Below, piece by piece: positions 33,930 to 43,467 of a stretch of DNA of 64,000 nt. The stretch spans positions 2,232,001-2,296,000 of the forward strand of contig NZ_LT634361.1 in the NCBI RefSeq assembly GCF_900119795.1, read 5' to 3'. Position 1 is the first letter of the stretch; every line of letters starts with the position of its first letter. The position numbers were made by a program, and so were the translations under genes. The stretch is from Tenacibaculum maritimum NCIMB 2154. GTDB taxonomy: Bacteria; Bacteroidota; Bacteroidia; Flavobacteriales; Flavobacteriaceae. The notes beneath the pieces were generated by a model. That model was not told the origin of the DNA, ran no database searches, and saw only the letters and a program-made list of their open reading frames with translations.

Positions 33930-34676
33930 TTACCTATAATTTTCTTCTAATTCTATTCTCTTTATTGTTTCAACAGTTGCCGCTGTTACAGATAGTGGTA
34001 GCACTAAAATCACTCCTATAAACGGAATCAATAAAAATAATATAAATACGATTCCATTTCCTATAGCTAGTCCTTTGTTTTTCCTTACAAAATTAATACT
34101 TTCTTTATATTTAAAATGCCTTTCTAATGTGTAATCCATATTTCCAAAACCAGCATAATAAGCTTGGATCAGAAATAATGCTATTGTAGCAAAAACTCCA
34201 ACTACAGGGATCAATCCTAATAACAAAATAGGAATCGTTATTACCAATTCTCTCACTAGATTCCTTACGCTAATTCTACCTCCTCTTATTAATTGCTCTT
34301 GAAAAGAGGTATTTCTATGTTTATGTTTTTCTCCTCTAAGATATACTTCTATCTTTTCAGAAACGGGACTCATAAATGGAGCTGACAACGCCATTACAAT
34401 ATGCTTATACAAAATAAGTCCTATAAAAAAAACAACTAGCCCCCCTATAAAAGAACTTATAAAGGCTATTGTTTCCTTTCCAAACTCCCATTTCCAAAAG
34501 TCACTTATATAACTACCAATATCATCTGACAATCCATAGGATAGAGAAGCTATAAAAATGGCAGTTATTAAACTAACCAACATTGGTATTCTAAAATATT
34601 TCCATAACTTCAATTTAAAAATTAAAGTTGCTGCCCCAAAATAGGCTTTAATTCCTCTTAGCATATTTTTAATCAT
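33930..34676 (-). CDS. EI24/CysZ-like integral membrane protein
   Basis: The 248-residue membrane protein has four to five hydrophobic spans (about 30-50, 70-92, 140-175 and 203-238). It carries the family landmarks YFGAATLIFKLKLWKYFRIP, KHIVMALSAPFMSPVSEKIE and AYYAGFGNMDYTLERHFKYKES, which resemble the EI24 (CysZ-like) domain. CysZ itself is linked to sulfate uptake, but homologues in Bacteroidota are of unknown function. It is placed between the thioredoxin-like gene and hemF, and a hairpin at 34706-34736 separates it from the former, so it may be transcribed from its own promoter or by read-through. Confidence 0.78.
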   Translation of the reverse strand: MIKNMLRGIKAYFGAATLIFKLKLWKYFRIPMLVSLITAIFIASLSYGLSDDIGSYISDFWKWEFGKETIAFISSFIGGLVVFFIGLILYKHIVMALSAPFMSPVSEKIEVYLRGEKHKHRNTSFQEQLIRGGRISVRNLVRELVITIPILLLGLIPVVGVFATIALFLIQAYYAGFGNMDYTLERHFKYKESINFVRKNKGLAIGNGIVFILFLLIPFIGVILVLPLSVTAATVETIKRIELEENYR

Positions 34677-34705
34677 TTAATAAAACTATTATTTCTATAA
34701 ATAGT

Positions 34706-34736
34706 AAAACCTCTTTCTAAATTAAGAAAGAGGTCT
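34706..34736 (-). terminator. Hairpin terminator within the heme series
   Basis: ACCTCTTTCT and AGAAAGAGGT form a perfect stem. Read on the minus strand a T-run (TTTTAC) follows, so it would end the transcript of the thioredoxin-like gene, partly isolating the EI24-like gene and hemF. Confidence 0.75.
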
Positions 34737-34755
34737 TATTTAATATTGTAAAAAG

Positions 34756-35370
34756 TTATAATATTGGTTTGATAAATGCTTCTAACTGTTCTTCATTTAC
34801 CTTATTAACTTCATCCCATCCCATTTTTTTAGTTGGAGATACAGCTCCTCTTTTAAAATCAAGTATTAGTTTTCTTTTTGAAATTAAATAAGCAGAAGGA
34901 TAGTCTAGCTTATGAGTAAACCCTGCTATTTTTATACTAGATTTGTTTTTCATTTTTTCTGTAGAAGGAACTAAAACAATTCTTTTATCCAATTTTTTAG
35001 CCATTCGTTCAACGCCTTCTTTTTTATCCCAAAACAACATTACGAATGCGACTTTATCATGGTACTTTTCTACTAATTTATTAAGCGCTGGTATTTCTCC
35101 CCAACACGGAGCACACCATGTAGCTGCCGTTAAAAGTAACATTGGTTTTTTAATTTCGTTCGTGCTTACTACTGTACCATCAATTGCTGTAAAATCATAG
35201 TTTGATATATACTTATCTTTGATACAATTATAAACAATATCATTTAACATAGCCGCATCAGTACTAGCCGTAGCAATACAATCATCAACAATATCTTTAT
35301 AATATATTTTTTTCTGTGAAAAACCTTGCAATGTTAACAAAAACGTTAAAACCAATAATACTCTTCTCAT
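34756..35370 (-). CDS. Exported TlpA-like thioredoxin-fold protein
   Basis: The 204 residues begin with a signal peptide (MRRVLLVLTFLLTLQGFSQ, no lipobox Cys) and carry a thioredoxin domain with the active site TWCAPCWGEIPALNKL (WCxxC). The periplasmic location and a PSAYLIS cis-proline region near residue 155 fit TlpA/ResA-like reductases. It lies inside the heme gene series, 28 bases after hemE, and TlpA/ResA homologues serve cytochrome c maturation in other bacteria, so a link with heme protein assembly is reasonable inference. A terminator follows. Confidence 0.85.
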   Translation of the reverse strand: MRRVLLVLTFLLTLQGFSQKKIYYKDIVDDCIATASTDAAMLNDIVYNCIKDKYISNYDFTAIDGTVVSTNEIKKPMLLLTAATWCAPCWGEIPALNKLVEKYHDKVAFVMLFWDKKEGVERMAKKLDKRIVLVPSTEKMKNKSSIKIAGFTHKLDYPSAYLISKRKLILDFKRGAVSPTKKMGWDEVNKVNEEQLEAFIKPIL

Positions 35371-35398
35371 GGGTTTCTAGGGGATTTATTACTTTATA

Positions 35399-36424
35399 TT
35401 AAATTTTATATTCTTTGACTGCATCTATAAATGCTTTTGCATTTTCCAATGGTATATTTGGTAAAATTCCGTGCCCTAAGTTAACAATATATTTATCTTT
35501 ACCAAACTCGTTAATCATTTCATGCACCATTTTTTTAATTTCTGTTGGTGGAGACAACAATCTTGAAGGGTCAAAATTCCCTTGCAATGTCATATTTCCT
35601 CCTGTTAAATATCTAGCATTTCTAGCCGAGCACGTCCAATCAACTCCTAATGCAGATGCATTTGATTTTGCCATTTCTGGCAAAGCAAACCAACATCCTT
35701 TCCCAAAAGCTATTACTGGCACTTCATCTTTTAAAGCTTCTATGATCTGGTTAATGTATTTCCATGAAAACTCTTGATAATCTACTGGAGATAACATTCC
35801 TCCCCAAGAATCAAAAATCTGCACTGCATTCACACCTGCCTTTACTTTTGCTTTTAAGTAAGTAATTGTTGTTTCTGTTATTCTTCTAAGCAATTCGTGT
35901 GCCAAAACTGGTTTAATAAAGCAAAATTCTTTTGCTTTATCAAAATTCTTAGATCCTTGACCTTGCACTACATAGCATAATATTGTCCACGGAGAGCCTG
36001 CAAAACCTATTAACGGAATTTCATCATTTAATTTTTCCTTAGTTGCTTTTATAGCTTCCATTACATACCCTAATTCTTCCGCTACGTCTGGTATTATAAC
36101 ACTATCTAACCCTTTTTGATCTCTAACAGGGTTTGGCAAATAAGGACCAAAATTAGGTTTCATTTCCACCTCAATATTCATTGCCTGTGGAATTACTAGT
36201 ATGTCTGAAAACAAAATCGCTGCATCCATTCCATACCTACGAATAGGCTGTACTGTAATTTCCGATGCCAGTTCTGGTGTTCTACAACGCGTAAAGAAGT
36301 CGTATTTTTTTCTTATTTCTATAAATTCTGGTAAATACCTACCCGCTTGACGCATCATCCATACCGGAGGTCTATCAACCGTTTCTCCTTTTAACGCTCT
36401 TAAAAATAAATCGTTTTTTATCAT
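35399..36424 (-). CDS. hemE: Uroporphyrinogen decarboxylase
   Basis: HemE removes four carboxyl groups from uroporphyrinogen III to give coproporphyrinogen III in the cytoplasm. The 341 residues show the family opening [17 protein letters not shown] (the conserved arginine contacts the substrate), [16 protein letters not shown] (catalytic Asp), [12 protein letters not shown] and the C-terminal [19 protein letters not shown]. Length is usual. It follows hemL with 259 bases between the genes, a gap that includes a short open frame without a normal start. Confidence 0.97.
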   Translation of the reverse strand: MIKNDLFLRALKGETVDRPPVWMMRQAGRYLPEFIEIRKKYDFFTRCRTPELASEITVQPIRRYGMDAAILFSDILVIPQAMNIEVEMKPNFGPYLPNPVRDQKGLDSVIIPDVAEELGYVMEAIKATKEKLNDEIPLIGFAGSPWTILCYVVQGQGSKNFDKAKEFCFIKPVLAHELLRRITETTITYLKAKVKAGVNAVQIFDSWGGMLSPVDYQEFSWKYINQIIEALKDEVPVIAFGKGCWFALPEMAKSNASALGVDWTCSARNARYLTGGNMTLQGNFDPSRLLSPPTEIKKMVHEMINEFGKDKYIVNLGHGILPNIPLENAKAFIDAVKEYKI

Positions 36425-36586
36425 GTTTAGCTGTTAGTTACTGGCTACTTCTTTTGCTTTCTTTTAAAATATGACTCCGTTTATCTTCTTTCTAACAGAA
36501 TGCAAAAATAGTCTTTATTTTCTTTTTGTTTTGTTAAATATAACTTTAATTCGAAGGAATTATTTTTTAAAGCTTATAAAGGTATT

Positions 36587-36697
36587 CTATTTCTTTACTT
36601 TTTCTTCTTTATCAATAACTACAATTTTAAATTTAGGACCTCCTTCTATAAACTTCTCTTTTACTTTTTTAATACACCTTACTTTATTCCATATTAG
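36587..36697 (-). other. Open frame without a standard start codon, overlapping the hemL end
   Basis: In the +1 frame of the hemL end the sequence is open for 36 codons to TAG at 36587-36589 and reads LIWNKVRCIKKVKEKF, then IEGGPKFKIVVIDKEEKVKK. The composition looks like protein, but no ATG, GTG or TTG lies in the frame; only ATA and ATT could serve. It may be a gene remnant, an ORF with a rare start or chance. HemL itself has a normal length, so a frameshift in hemL is unlikely. Confidence 0.3.
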
Positions 36698-37976
36698 CTA
36701 CCTTTTCCATACTCTTGTCAATAGCTTTTGCTATTTTTTGTATATCTTTATCACTTAACGCAGAAGATAAAAACCAAGCTTCAAATTGAGATGGAGGTAA
36801 AAACACTCCATTACGCATCATCTCCCAAAAGAAAACTGCAAATTTTTTGGTATCAGAAGCTTGAGCCTCTTCAAAATTGGTTACTTTTTTAGCGGTAAAA
36901 AAGGGATTAATCATAGATCCAAATCTATTAACGGTTATTTCTATCCCGTATTTCTTTGCTTTTTCTAATAAAAAGACTTCTATAATTTGTGCTACTTCAT
37001 TGAATTTTTCATAGGGGTTTTGTTTTTTTAACGTTGTTAAAGTTGCTATTCCGGCAGCCATTGCAATAGGGTTCCCACTTAATGTTCCCGCTTGATACAT
37101 TTCTCCTAGGGGTGCTACCATTTCCATAATTTCATTACGCGCTCCATAAGCTCCCACCGGGAAACCTCCTCCTATTACCTTTCCTAAACACGTAATATCT
37201 GCCTTAACTTCAAACAGTTCTTGTGCTCCTCCAAATTTAGACCGAAAACCGGTCATTACTTCATCTATAATTAGCAGTGCTCCTTTAGATACTAAATATT
37301 CTTTTAACTCTTTTAAAAAATTATTTTGAGGTGTTACTACCCCCATATTTCCTGCAACAGGTTCCAAAATTACCCCAGCAATATCATCATGTTCTTCAAA
37401 ATGAGCTTTTACACTATCCAAGTCATTATACTTTGCTATTAAGGTATTTTTAACAGCTCCTTCTGGCACTCCTTTACTCCCTGGCAAACTTAATGTTGCT
37501 AACCCTGACCCCGCAGCTACTAATAATGCATCTTGATGCCCGTGATAGCAACCTGCAAATTTGATGATTTTATCTTTACCTGTGAAGGCTCTTGCCAATC
37601 GAATTCCGCTTAAAACAGCTTCTGTACCTGAATTTACAAAACGTACTTTATCCATTCCTGGAAAAGCATCACAAACCATCTTAGCTAATTTTATCTCATT
37701 CTTTGTAGAAGCACCAAATGAGTATCCATTTTTTAGCGCTTTTGCTATTGATTTCTGCACTTTTTTATGACGATGCCCTAAAATCATAGGTCCATAAGAC
37801 AAAACTAAATCTACATATGTATTATCATCTACATCTGTAATTTTACTTCCTTTTGCTTTTTTTATAAATAAAGGATTTCCTCCTACTGAGGCAAATGCCC
37901 TTACAGGAGAGTTCACAGCTCCTACTAAATTTTCTAATCCTTGTTTATATAGTTTTTGCGAGTTTTTAAAATTCAT
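36684..37976 (-). CDS. hemL: Glutamate-1-semialdehyde 2,1-aminomutase
   Basis: HemL moves the amino group of glutamate-1-semialdehyde to make 5-aminolevulinate, using pyridoxal phosphate. The 430 residues include the opening VNSPVRAFASVGGNPLF, KFAGCYHGHQDALLV, IDEVMTGFR and ITCLGKVIGGGFPVGAYG, where the lysine after LG binds PLP. The C-terminal GVFLPPSQFEAWFLSSALSD is typical too. Together with hemA this shows the C5 pathway of heme synthesis, normal for Bacteroidota. It lies between hemB and hemE on the same strand. Confidence 0.97.
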   Translation of the reverse strand: MNFKNSQKLYKQGLENLVGAVNSPVRAFASVGGNPLFIKKAKGSKITDVDDNTYVDLVLSYGPMILGHRHKKVQKSIAKALKNGYSFGASTKNEIKLAKMVCDAFPGMDKVRFVNSGTEAVLSGIRLARAFTGKDKIIKFAGCYHGHQDALLVAAGSGLATLSLPGSKGVPEGAVKNTLIAKYNDLDSVKAHFEEHDDIAGVILEPVAGNMGVVTPQNNFLKELKEYLVSKGALLIIDEVMTGFRSKFGGAQELFEVKADITCLGKVIGGGFPVGAYGARNEIMEMVAPLGEMYQAGTLSGNPIAMAAGIATLTTLKKQNPYEKFNEVAQIIEVFLLEKAKKYGIEITVNRFGSMINPFFTAKKVTNFEEAQASDTKKFAVFFWEMMRNGVFLPPSQFEAWFLSSALSDKDIQKIAKAIDKSMEKVANME

Positions 37977-38024
37977 TTTTTAGTTTTTAGCTTTTTTCAT
38001 TGGTGGGATATCACCAATGAAAAA

Positions 38025-38990
38025 TTATTTTTTTAACAATATTCTTGCTGCCTGCTTTGCAAAATAAGTAATAATAATGTCTGCTCCCGCTCTTTTCATT
38101 GATAACAAGCTTTCCATCATCACCTTCTCTTCATCAATCCAACCTTTTTCGGCAGCTGCTTTTACCATAGCGTATTCACCACTTACATTATAGCAAGCAA
38201 TTGGTCTATCAAAATTATTTTTTAAATCTCTTATGATATCTAAATAAGATAATGCTGGTTTCACCATTAAAATATCTGCTCCTTCCTGATCATCAAAAGT
38301 AGCTTCTCTCATTCCTTCATCTCTATTAGAAGGATCCATTTGGTACGTTCTTCTATCTCCAAATGAAGGTGCTGAATCTACGGCTTCTCTAAAAGGGCCA
38401 TAAAAACCCGAGGCATATTTTACGGAGTACCCCATAATTGGTAAATTTGAGAAACCTGTATTATCCAACGCCTCTCTCATCATTGCAATTGTTCCATCCA
38501 TCATTCCTGAAGGAGCTACCATATCTGCTCCTGCTCTTGCATGAGAAACCGTTTGTTTTGCTAGGTTTACTAAGGTAGCATCATTATCTACATCATTATC
38601 ATGAATTACTCCACAATGTCCGTGATTTGTATATTCACAAAAGCAAACATCTGTAATTACATATAAACTCGGATAATTTTTCTTTATAAAGCGAATGGCT
38701 TGCTGCATAATTCCATCATCATTCCACGTTTCGGTTCCTTCATCATCTTTCTTAGATGGAATTCCGAATAACAACACCGCAGGAATATTCAATGCAATGA
38801 CCTCTTCTATTTCTTTTGCTATAGTATCTAAAGAATAACGCTTGATGCCAGGCATTGAGGGTATTTCCATCTCAATATCTTTACCTTCCTCTATAAATAA
38901 TGGGTAAATAAAATCGTCAACAGACAACTTTGTTTCTCTCACCAGTCTTCTTATTCCCTCTGTGCGACGTAATCTTCTTGTTCTAAACAT
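38025..38990 (-). CDS. hemB: Porphobilinogen synthase (5-aminolevulinate dehydratase)
   Basis: HemB joins two 5-aminolevulinates into porphobilinogen. The 321 residues have the zinc-type site [14 protein letters not shown] (three Cys, as in the zinc-dependent class rather than the magnesium-only class), the active-site lysines in [16 protein letters not shown] and [13 protein letters not shown], and [24 protein letters not shown] at the start is the normal N-terminus. It follows the hemC-hemD fusion after 20 bases and precedes hemL. Confidence 0.97.
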   Translation of the reverse strand: MFRTRRLRRTEGIRRLVRETKLSVDDFIYPLFIEEGKDIEMEIPSMPGIKRYSLDTIAKEIEEVIALNIPAVLLFGIPSKKDDEGTETWNDDGIMQQAIRFIKKNYPSLYVITDVCFCEYTNHGHCGVIHDNDVDNDATLVNLAKQTVSHARAGADMVAPSGMMDGTIAMMREALDNTGFSNLPIMGYSVKYASGFYGPFREAVDSAPSFGDRRTYQMDPSNRDEGMREATFDDQEGADILMVKPALSYLDIIRDLKNNFDRPIACYNVSGEYAMVKAAAEKGWIDEEKVMMESLLSMKRAGADIIITYFAKQAARILLKK

Positions 38991-39010
38991 ATGCTTATTT
39001 TAGGTATTCT

Positions 39011-40597
39011 TTATTTTTTAACAAAATGTAAGTTTACCATTTCTATAACACTTTCTACTGTAGGCACATTTGCTACCTGCACATTTTCAAAGTGCTTTCT
39101 CGCTTCTTTTGCAGTACTTTCTCCAATACAAAAAGCTATTTTATTCGCTTTATTCTTTTCAATATAACTGGCTACTGTAGAAGGGCTATAAAAAAGTATT
39201 CCATTTACCTTTTCTGCTACTTGAACGGGACTATACATAGTTTTGTACACTTCAACTTCATTCACTACAATATTATTTTCTGCTAATACTTTAGGCAATG
39301 TTTCTAAGCGTAAATTACTGCAAAAATAAGTGACTTCTTCTCCCTTTATTTTATCAGAAAGATAAACTGCTAGCTTTTCTGCATTTCTTTCAGAATGAGC
39401 TACCTTTCCTATTTTTTGTTCAATGAGTTTTTTAGTTCTTCTACCTACGCAATAAATATTTTTAAATTGTAATTCCTCTGGAGAAAAGTTATGTAAAATA
39501 GCTTCCACTCCATTTTTGCTCGTTATAATTATATGTCTTATTTCATTTTTCACGATTTTAGGAGCAATTCTATTAAACCTAGTTTTTATAAAATCACTAT
39601 CTTCTATATTTACAGAAATAGGTAATAGTTTTTTCTGCATTTCAGAAAGCTTCTTTGTAGAATAGATTGCAAATTCTCTTTCCAATCCTTCATCTTCTGC
39701 CATGATTTGTTTACCTCCTCTATTGATGATATAATCAGCACAATCTTTTGCTAGATATCTATGACGTCCTAATTTTGCATTTTTAGTAACTGATAATTTT
39801 TTCTTTCCATCTCTACTTAACAATACTCCTTTGAAATTTATTTCTTCTGTTTTCTCATCAATGTAAGCCAATGCTCCTATTGGAGCGGTACAACCTCCTT
39901 CTAATCTATTTAAAAACTCTCTTTCTATATTAGTACAAACTTGGGTTTCATAATGGTTTAACTGTTCACAAGCATCTTTTACAAAATCATCTTCCTCCAA
40001 CGCAGTAATCATTATGGTTCCTTGTGCTGGTGCTGGAATCATCCACGAAAGGTTAATAGCTCCTTTAGGCCTCAATCCTATTCTTTCTAAACCTGCCGCT
40101 GCAAAAACAGCTCCGTTCCACTCATTGTCTCTCAATTTTTGCAAACGTGTATTTACATTCCCTCTTAAATCGACTACTTCGTGTGTTGGGTATCTGTTCA
40201 GCCATTGCGCTTTTCTTCTTAAACTTCCAGTGGCTATGACTCCATTAGGCTGGGCAAAGAATTCTTCATTATCCTTCAATACCAAAATATCATTATAATT
40301 GGCTCTTTTTAAAACAGCTGCCTGTATGATTCCTTCTGGTAATACCGTTGGTACATCTTTTAAAGAATGAACAGCAACGTCTATGTCTCCATTTAACATT
40401 GCTATATCTAAATTTTTAGTAAAAATTCCTGTAATTCCTAATTCATATAGAGGTTTATCTAGAACGATATCTCCTGTTGATTTTATAGGAACAATTGCTG
40501 TTTCGTAACCTAATTCATTTAATTCATTACGAACTTTGTTCGCTTGCCACAGTGCTAATTGACTGTCGCGCGTTCCTATCCTAATTGTCTTTTGCAT
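39011..40597 (-). CDS. hemC: Fused hydroxymethylbilane synthase and uroporphyrinogen-III synthase
   Basis: Residues 1 to about 310 are HemC: opening IRIGTRDSQLALWQAN, ATGSLRRKAQ, DLRGNVNTRL and Cys236 in LEGGCTAPIGALAY, which holds the dipyrromethane cofactor. Residues from about 330 to 528 match the HemD fold: IIITSKNGVEAIL, IYCVGRRTKKLIEQK, YKTMYSPVQV, LFYSPSTVASYIE and FCIGESTAKEARK. One polypeptide therefore makes hydroxymethylbilane from porphobilinogen and closes it to uroporphyrinogen III. Free HemC is about 310 residues. The start overlaps the end of hemA by 17 bases, and hemB follows after 20. Confidence 0.93.
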   Translation of the reverse strand: MQKTIRIGTRDSQLALWQANKVRNELNELGYETAIVPIKSTGDIVLDKPLYELGITGIFTKNLDIAMLNGDIDVAVHSLKDVPTVLPEGIIQAAVLKRANYNDILVLKDNEEFFAQPNGVIATGSLRRKAQWLNRYPTHEVVDLRGNVNTRLQKLRDNEWNGAVFAAAGLERIGLRPKGAINLSWMIPAPAQGTIMITALEEDDFVKDACEQLNHYETQVCTNIEREFLNRLEGGCTAPIGALAYIDEKTEEINFKGVLLSRDGKKKLSVTKNAKLGRHRYLAKDCADYIINRGGKQIMAEDEGLEREFAIYSTKKLSEMQKKLLPISVNIEDSDFIKTRFNRIAPKIVKNEIRHIIITSKNGVEAILHNFSPEELQFKNIYCVGRRTKKLIEQKIGKVAHSERNAEKLAVYLSDKIKGEEVTYFCSNLRLETLPKVLAENNIVVNEVEVYKTMYSPVQVAEKVNGILFYSPSTVASYIEKNKANKIAFCIGESTAKEARKHFENVQVANVPTVESVIEMVNLHFVKK

Positions 40598-41849
40598 TGA
40601 TTGTTTCTAACTTTGTTCCAAACATTTTCGACATTACTTCAATTGTCTGATTTACAGAAGTTTCTTCGTTTTTTAAATGTTTAACAAACTGTGTGGTTAT
40701 TTTTTGTATGAATCTTGACGTGATGACTTCTGCTTGAGTTTCATCAAAGTCTTTAATTTTTTTCTTGTGAAAATTTATTTCATCTTGTTGAATAGCTTCT
40801 AAAGATTGTTTTAATGCATTAATAGCTGGAGTAAATCGCCTATGGTTTAACCATTCATTAAATTCTTCTTTATGCTTTTCTATAATAGTTTCTGCAAGAG
40901 GTACTTCTTGCTGCCTAATTGCCAATGTTTCATCTGTAATTTTTGACAATTCATCTACGTTTACTAAAACAACATTCTCTAATTCAGCCACTTCTTTTGA
41001 AACATTTGCAGGCATTGACAAGTCTAGTATTAGCATTTTCTTATCTGCCCTTACATGCTCTTTAGTAATGGTAGGAGTATCTGCACCAGTGGAAACTATC
41101 AAGATATCAGTAGCTTCTATTTCTTCTGATAAATTAATATAGGATCCTTTCCTTATATAGGGATGTTCTTTTACAAAGTCATCTACTTTTTGTGCCGTTC
41201 TATTGATTAAGCAAACCGACTTGTTTTCTGTATATTCTGCTAGATTTTTACAAGTATGCTTTCCCATTTTACCCAATCCAAAAACTAAAATATTCTTTGT
41301 ATTGTAATCTGGTAAATTTTTGGTAATGTACTGCACTGCCGCATAAGATACAGAAGTTGTTCCTGAACTTAATTTTGTTTCATTTTTTACTCGTTTACTA
41401 GCCTGCATCACATGGTTTAGTAAGCGTTCAAAATATGCATTGGTAGTTTCTATTTCCTTTGCTTGTCTATACGCCTGCCTTAATTGTCCTACTATTTCAT
41501 AATCCCCTAATATTTGGCTATCCAAGCCTGTTCCCATTCTAAACAAATGGTTTATAGCATCTTGGTTTTTATGTACGTTTGAAACTTTAGCAAATTCTTC
41601 CACTGATCCGTTAGAATATTTGCATAGCATACTGATTAATTGAAAGGGATGCTGTGCAAAACCTGTTATTTCAGTTCTGTTACATGTTGAAAGTACAAAA
41701 ATGCCTTTCATCCCTTTTTCTTTAGCTTCATTTAAAAGTGCTATCTGCTTTTCTTTTGATAATGAAAATTTACCACGAATAGTTGCGTCTGCCTTCTTAT
41801 AGCTAACTCCTATATTGTATAAATTTGTATTGTATTGTTCCGTATCCAT
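40581..41849 (-). CDS. hemA: Glutamyl-tRNA reductase
   Basis: HemA reduces glutamyl-tRNA to glutamate-1-semialdehyde, the committed step of heme synthesis. The 422 residues have the catalytic cysteine in FVLSTCNRTEI, the NADPH domain (ILVFGLGKMGKHTCKNLA, VCLINRT), SQILGDYEIVGQLRQAY and the C-terminal dimerisation region. It heads the minus-strand series, with a promoter box TATTTTTG at 41881-41874 about 25 bases upstream. The gene is divergent from a PchR-like AraC regulator, which may control it. Confidence 0.96.
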   Translation of the reverse strand: MDTEQYNTNLYNIGVSYKKADATIRGKFSLSKEKQIALLNEAKEKGMKGIFVLSTCNRTEITGFAQHPFQLISMLCKYSNGSVEEFAKVSNVHKNQDAINHLFRMGTGLDSQILGDYEIVGQLRQAYRQAKEIETTNAYFERLLNHVMQASKRVKNETKLSSGTTSVSYAAVQYITKNLPDYNTKNILVFGLGKMGKHTCKNLAEYTENKSVCLINRTAQKVDDFVKEHPYIRKGSYINLSEEIEATDILIVSTGADTPTITKEHVRADKKMLILDLSMPANVSKEVAELENVVLVNVDELSKITDETLAIRQQEVPLAETIIEKHKEEFNEWLNHRRFTPAINALKQSLEAIQQDEINFHKKKIKDFDETQAEVITSRFIQKITTQFVKHLKNEETSVNQTIEVMSKMFGTKLETINAKDN

Positions 41850-41873
41850 TCAATCTACTTCAAAAAGTCGGGT

Positions 41874-41881
41874 CAAAAATA
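41874..41881 (-). promoter_or_regulatory. -7 promoter box of hemA
   Basis: On the minus strand TATTTTTG fits TAnnTTTG and lies 24 bases before the hemA ATG. The -33 element is weak, which would suit an activator-dependent promoter, but that is inference. Confidence 0.45.
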
Positions 41882-42060
41882 TAAATATTGGTCTTATAAA
41901 AATATCGTTTGAAGAACTTTTAATGTCGTTTTAAGTTTTTTAGATATTTTTTAGTCGTAAAATGTACATATTTGTTTATTTTTGCGGTGTTTACGGGCGT
42001 TACCTGTTTTTTTATATAGAATGGTTCTAAATAAAAATATTTTAAATTATCGTTTAACTC

Positions 42061-42957
42061 ATGTCAGAAAATATCGCAGAAAGTACATTTAAAGAAGTTT
42101 CTTTAGAACCTGGTTTTTTTGTTCTAAAATTCCAAAATAACACTGATACAATCGAGCACTACAATAGAGATATCGATAGCTCATATATACAATTACATTA
42201 CTGTGTTAAAGGAAATTGCAAATTCAACTTTAACAATAATAACTATAGTTTAAACGTATTGGATAGACATTCTATATTCTTATACAATCCGCAACAAAAA
42301 CTACCTATTAATTTAGAAATTTTACCTAAAACCTCTTTGGTTTCTATTTTAATCTCGATTGAAAAATTTCACGCATTATTTTCAAAAGAAGCCGCTTATA
42401 TTCCTTTTTTAAGTGAAGATAACAAAAATAAAAAGTACTATGATGATACTGAAATATCACCAAATGTTCTCATTGTTCTTCAACAAATACTTACTGCCAA
42501 AAACCATAGCTCTATAAGAAACCTATACATCAAAGGAAAAACTTACGAATTACTGAGTTTGCATTTTGACAGCGGAGAAAATACAAGCGATGAATATTGC
42601 CCTTTTTTAGTGGATGAACAAAATGTACTCAAAATAAGAAAGGCTAAAGATATTATTATCTCTAGAATGGCTGAGCCCCCTAGTTTACAAGAGCTCGCTA
42701 GTGAAATTGGGTTAAGCTTAAAAAAACTAAAGGAAGGCTTTAAACAAATTTATGGAGATACCGTATATAGTTTCTTATTCGATTATAAAATGGAACATGC
42801 AAGAAAACTACTAGAAAGCAATCAACACAATGTAAATGAAGTTGGACTGCAAGTTGGCTATAGTACTGCCAGTCATTTTATTACCGCTTTCAAGAAAAAG
42901 TTTGGTACAACTCCCAAACAATATGTAATTAATAATAAGCAAACAAACGAATCATAA
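42061..42957 (+). CDS. AraC-family regulator of the PchR type, divergent from hemA
   Basis: The 298 residues comprise an N-terminal sensor region (about 1-170) and a C-terminal double helix-turn-helix. The latter reads PPSLQELASEIGLSLKKLKE, then GFKQIYGDTVYSFLFDYKME and VGYSTASHFITAFKKKFG. The PSLxELAxxIGL/LKxGFKxxYGxTV pattern is that of PchR-like regulators, which in other bacteria respond to siderophores and iron. A TATTTTTG box lies at 41977-41984. The gene starts an operon with an rRNA/tRNA methyltransferase, hemH and hemJ (spacings of 3 bases or less up to hemH). Control of heme synthesis by iron or heme is a reasonable guess. Confidence 0.88.
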   Translation: MSENIAESTFKEVSLEPGFFVLKFQNNTDTIEHYNRDIDSSYIQLHYCVKGNCKFNFNNNNYSLNVLDRHSIFLYNPQQKLPINLEILPKTSLVSILISIEKFHALFSKEAAYIPFLSEDNKNKKYYDDTEISPNVLIVLQQILTAKNHSSIRNLYIKGKTYELLSLHFDSGENTSDEYCPFLVDEQNVLKIRKAKDIIISRMAEPPSLQELASEIGLSLKKLKEGFKQIYGDTVYSFLFDYKMEHARKLLESNQHNVNEVGLQVGYSTASHFITAFKKKFGTTPKQYVINNKQTNES

Positions 42958-42960
42958 CAA

Positions 42961-43467
42961 GTGAAACAATTAACCCATTACGATATTAAAAATAAAGAAC
43001 AACAGTTTCCTATTACGATTGTTTGTGATGCTATTAGGACACCGGAAAACATTGGAATGTGCTTTCGTATTTCTGAAAGCTTTGGTGTTTCTAAAATATA
43101 TTTACATAAAACATCTCCTTCTACTGAAAATAGAATTGTAAAAAAAACTGCCAGAAATACACTTCAACAAATTTCTTATGAGCTTTATGATGACTTTGAA
43201 ACGACTATCCATCAGTTAAAAAAAGAAGGAAATACCATTATTGGTATTGAAATTACTGATGAGAGTATTGCTATTCAAGATTTCAATTTTGCTCAATATG
43301 AGAAAATCGTTTTACTTTTGGGAAGTGAACGCAATGGTATAGAAAATATTAATTTGGTAGATACAACAGTCGCTATACCAATGTATGGAAAAAATTCTTC
43401 TATGAATGTCATTCATAGTTTATCTATAGCACTGTATGAAGCTACCAATCAATTAAAAGACAAATAA
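42961..43467 (+). CDS. SpoU/TrmH-family RNA methyltransferase
   Basis: This SPOUT-class enzyme methylates ribose 2-OH in tRNA or rRNA with S-adenosylmethionine. The 168 residues carry all three motifs: TPENIGMCFRISESFG (N, R of motif 1), LLLGSERNGIENINL (motif 2) and TVAIPMYGKNSSMNVIHSLSIALYEA (motif 3, the SAM knot). The start is GTG, three bases after the AraC stop; no ATG exists in the frame before motif 1. The stop overlaps the hemH start by one base. It contains only the catalytic domain. Confidence 0.88.
   Translation: MKQLTHYDIKNKEQQFPITIVCDAIRTPENIGMCFRISESFGVSKIYLHKTSPSTENRIVKKTARNTLQQISYELYDDFETTIHQLKKEGNTIIGIEITDESIAIQDFNFAQYEKIVLLLGSERNGIENINLVDTTVAIPMYGKNSSMNVIHSLSIALYEATNQLKDK

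Noticed and set aside
36587..37976. Frameshift in hemL
   Set aside because: HemL has a normal length and C-terminus; the extra frame lies after its natural end.
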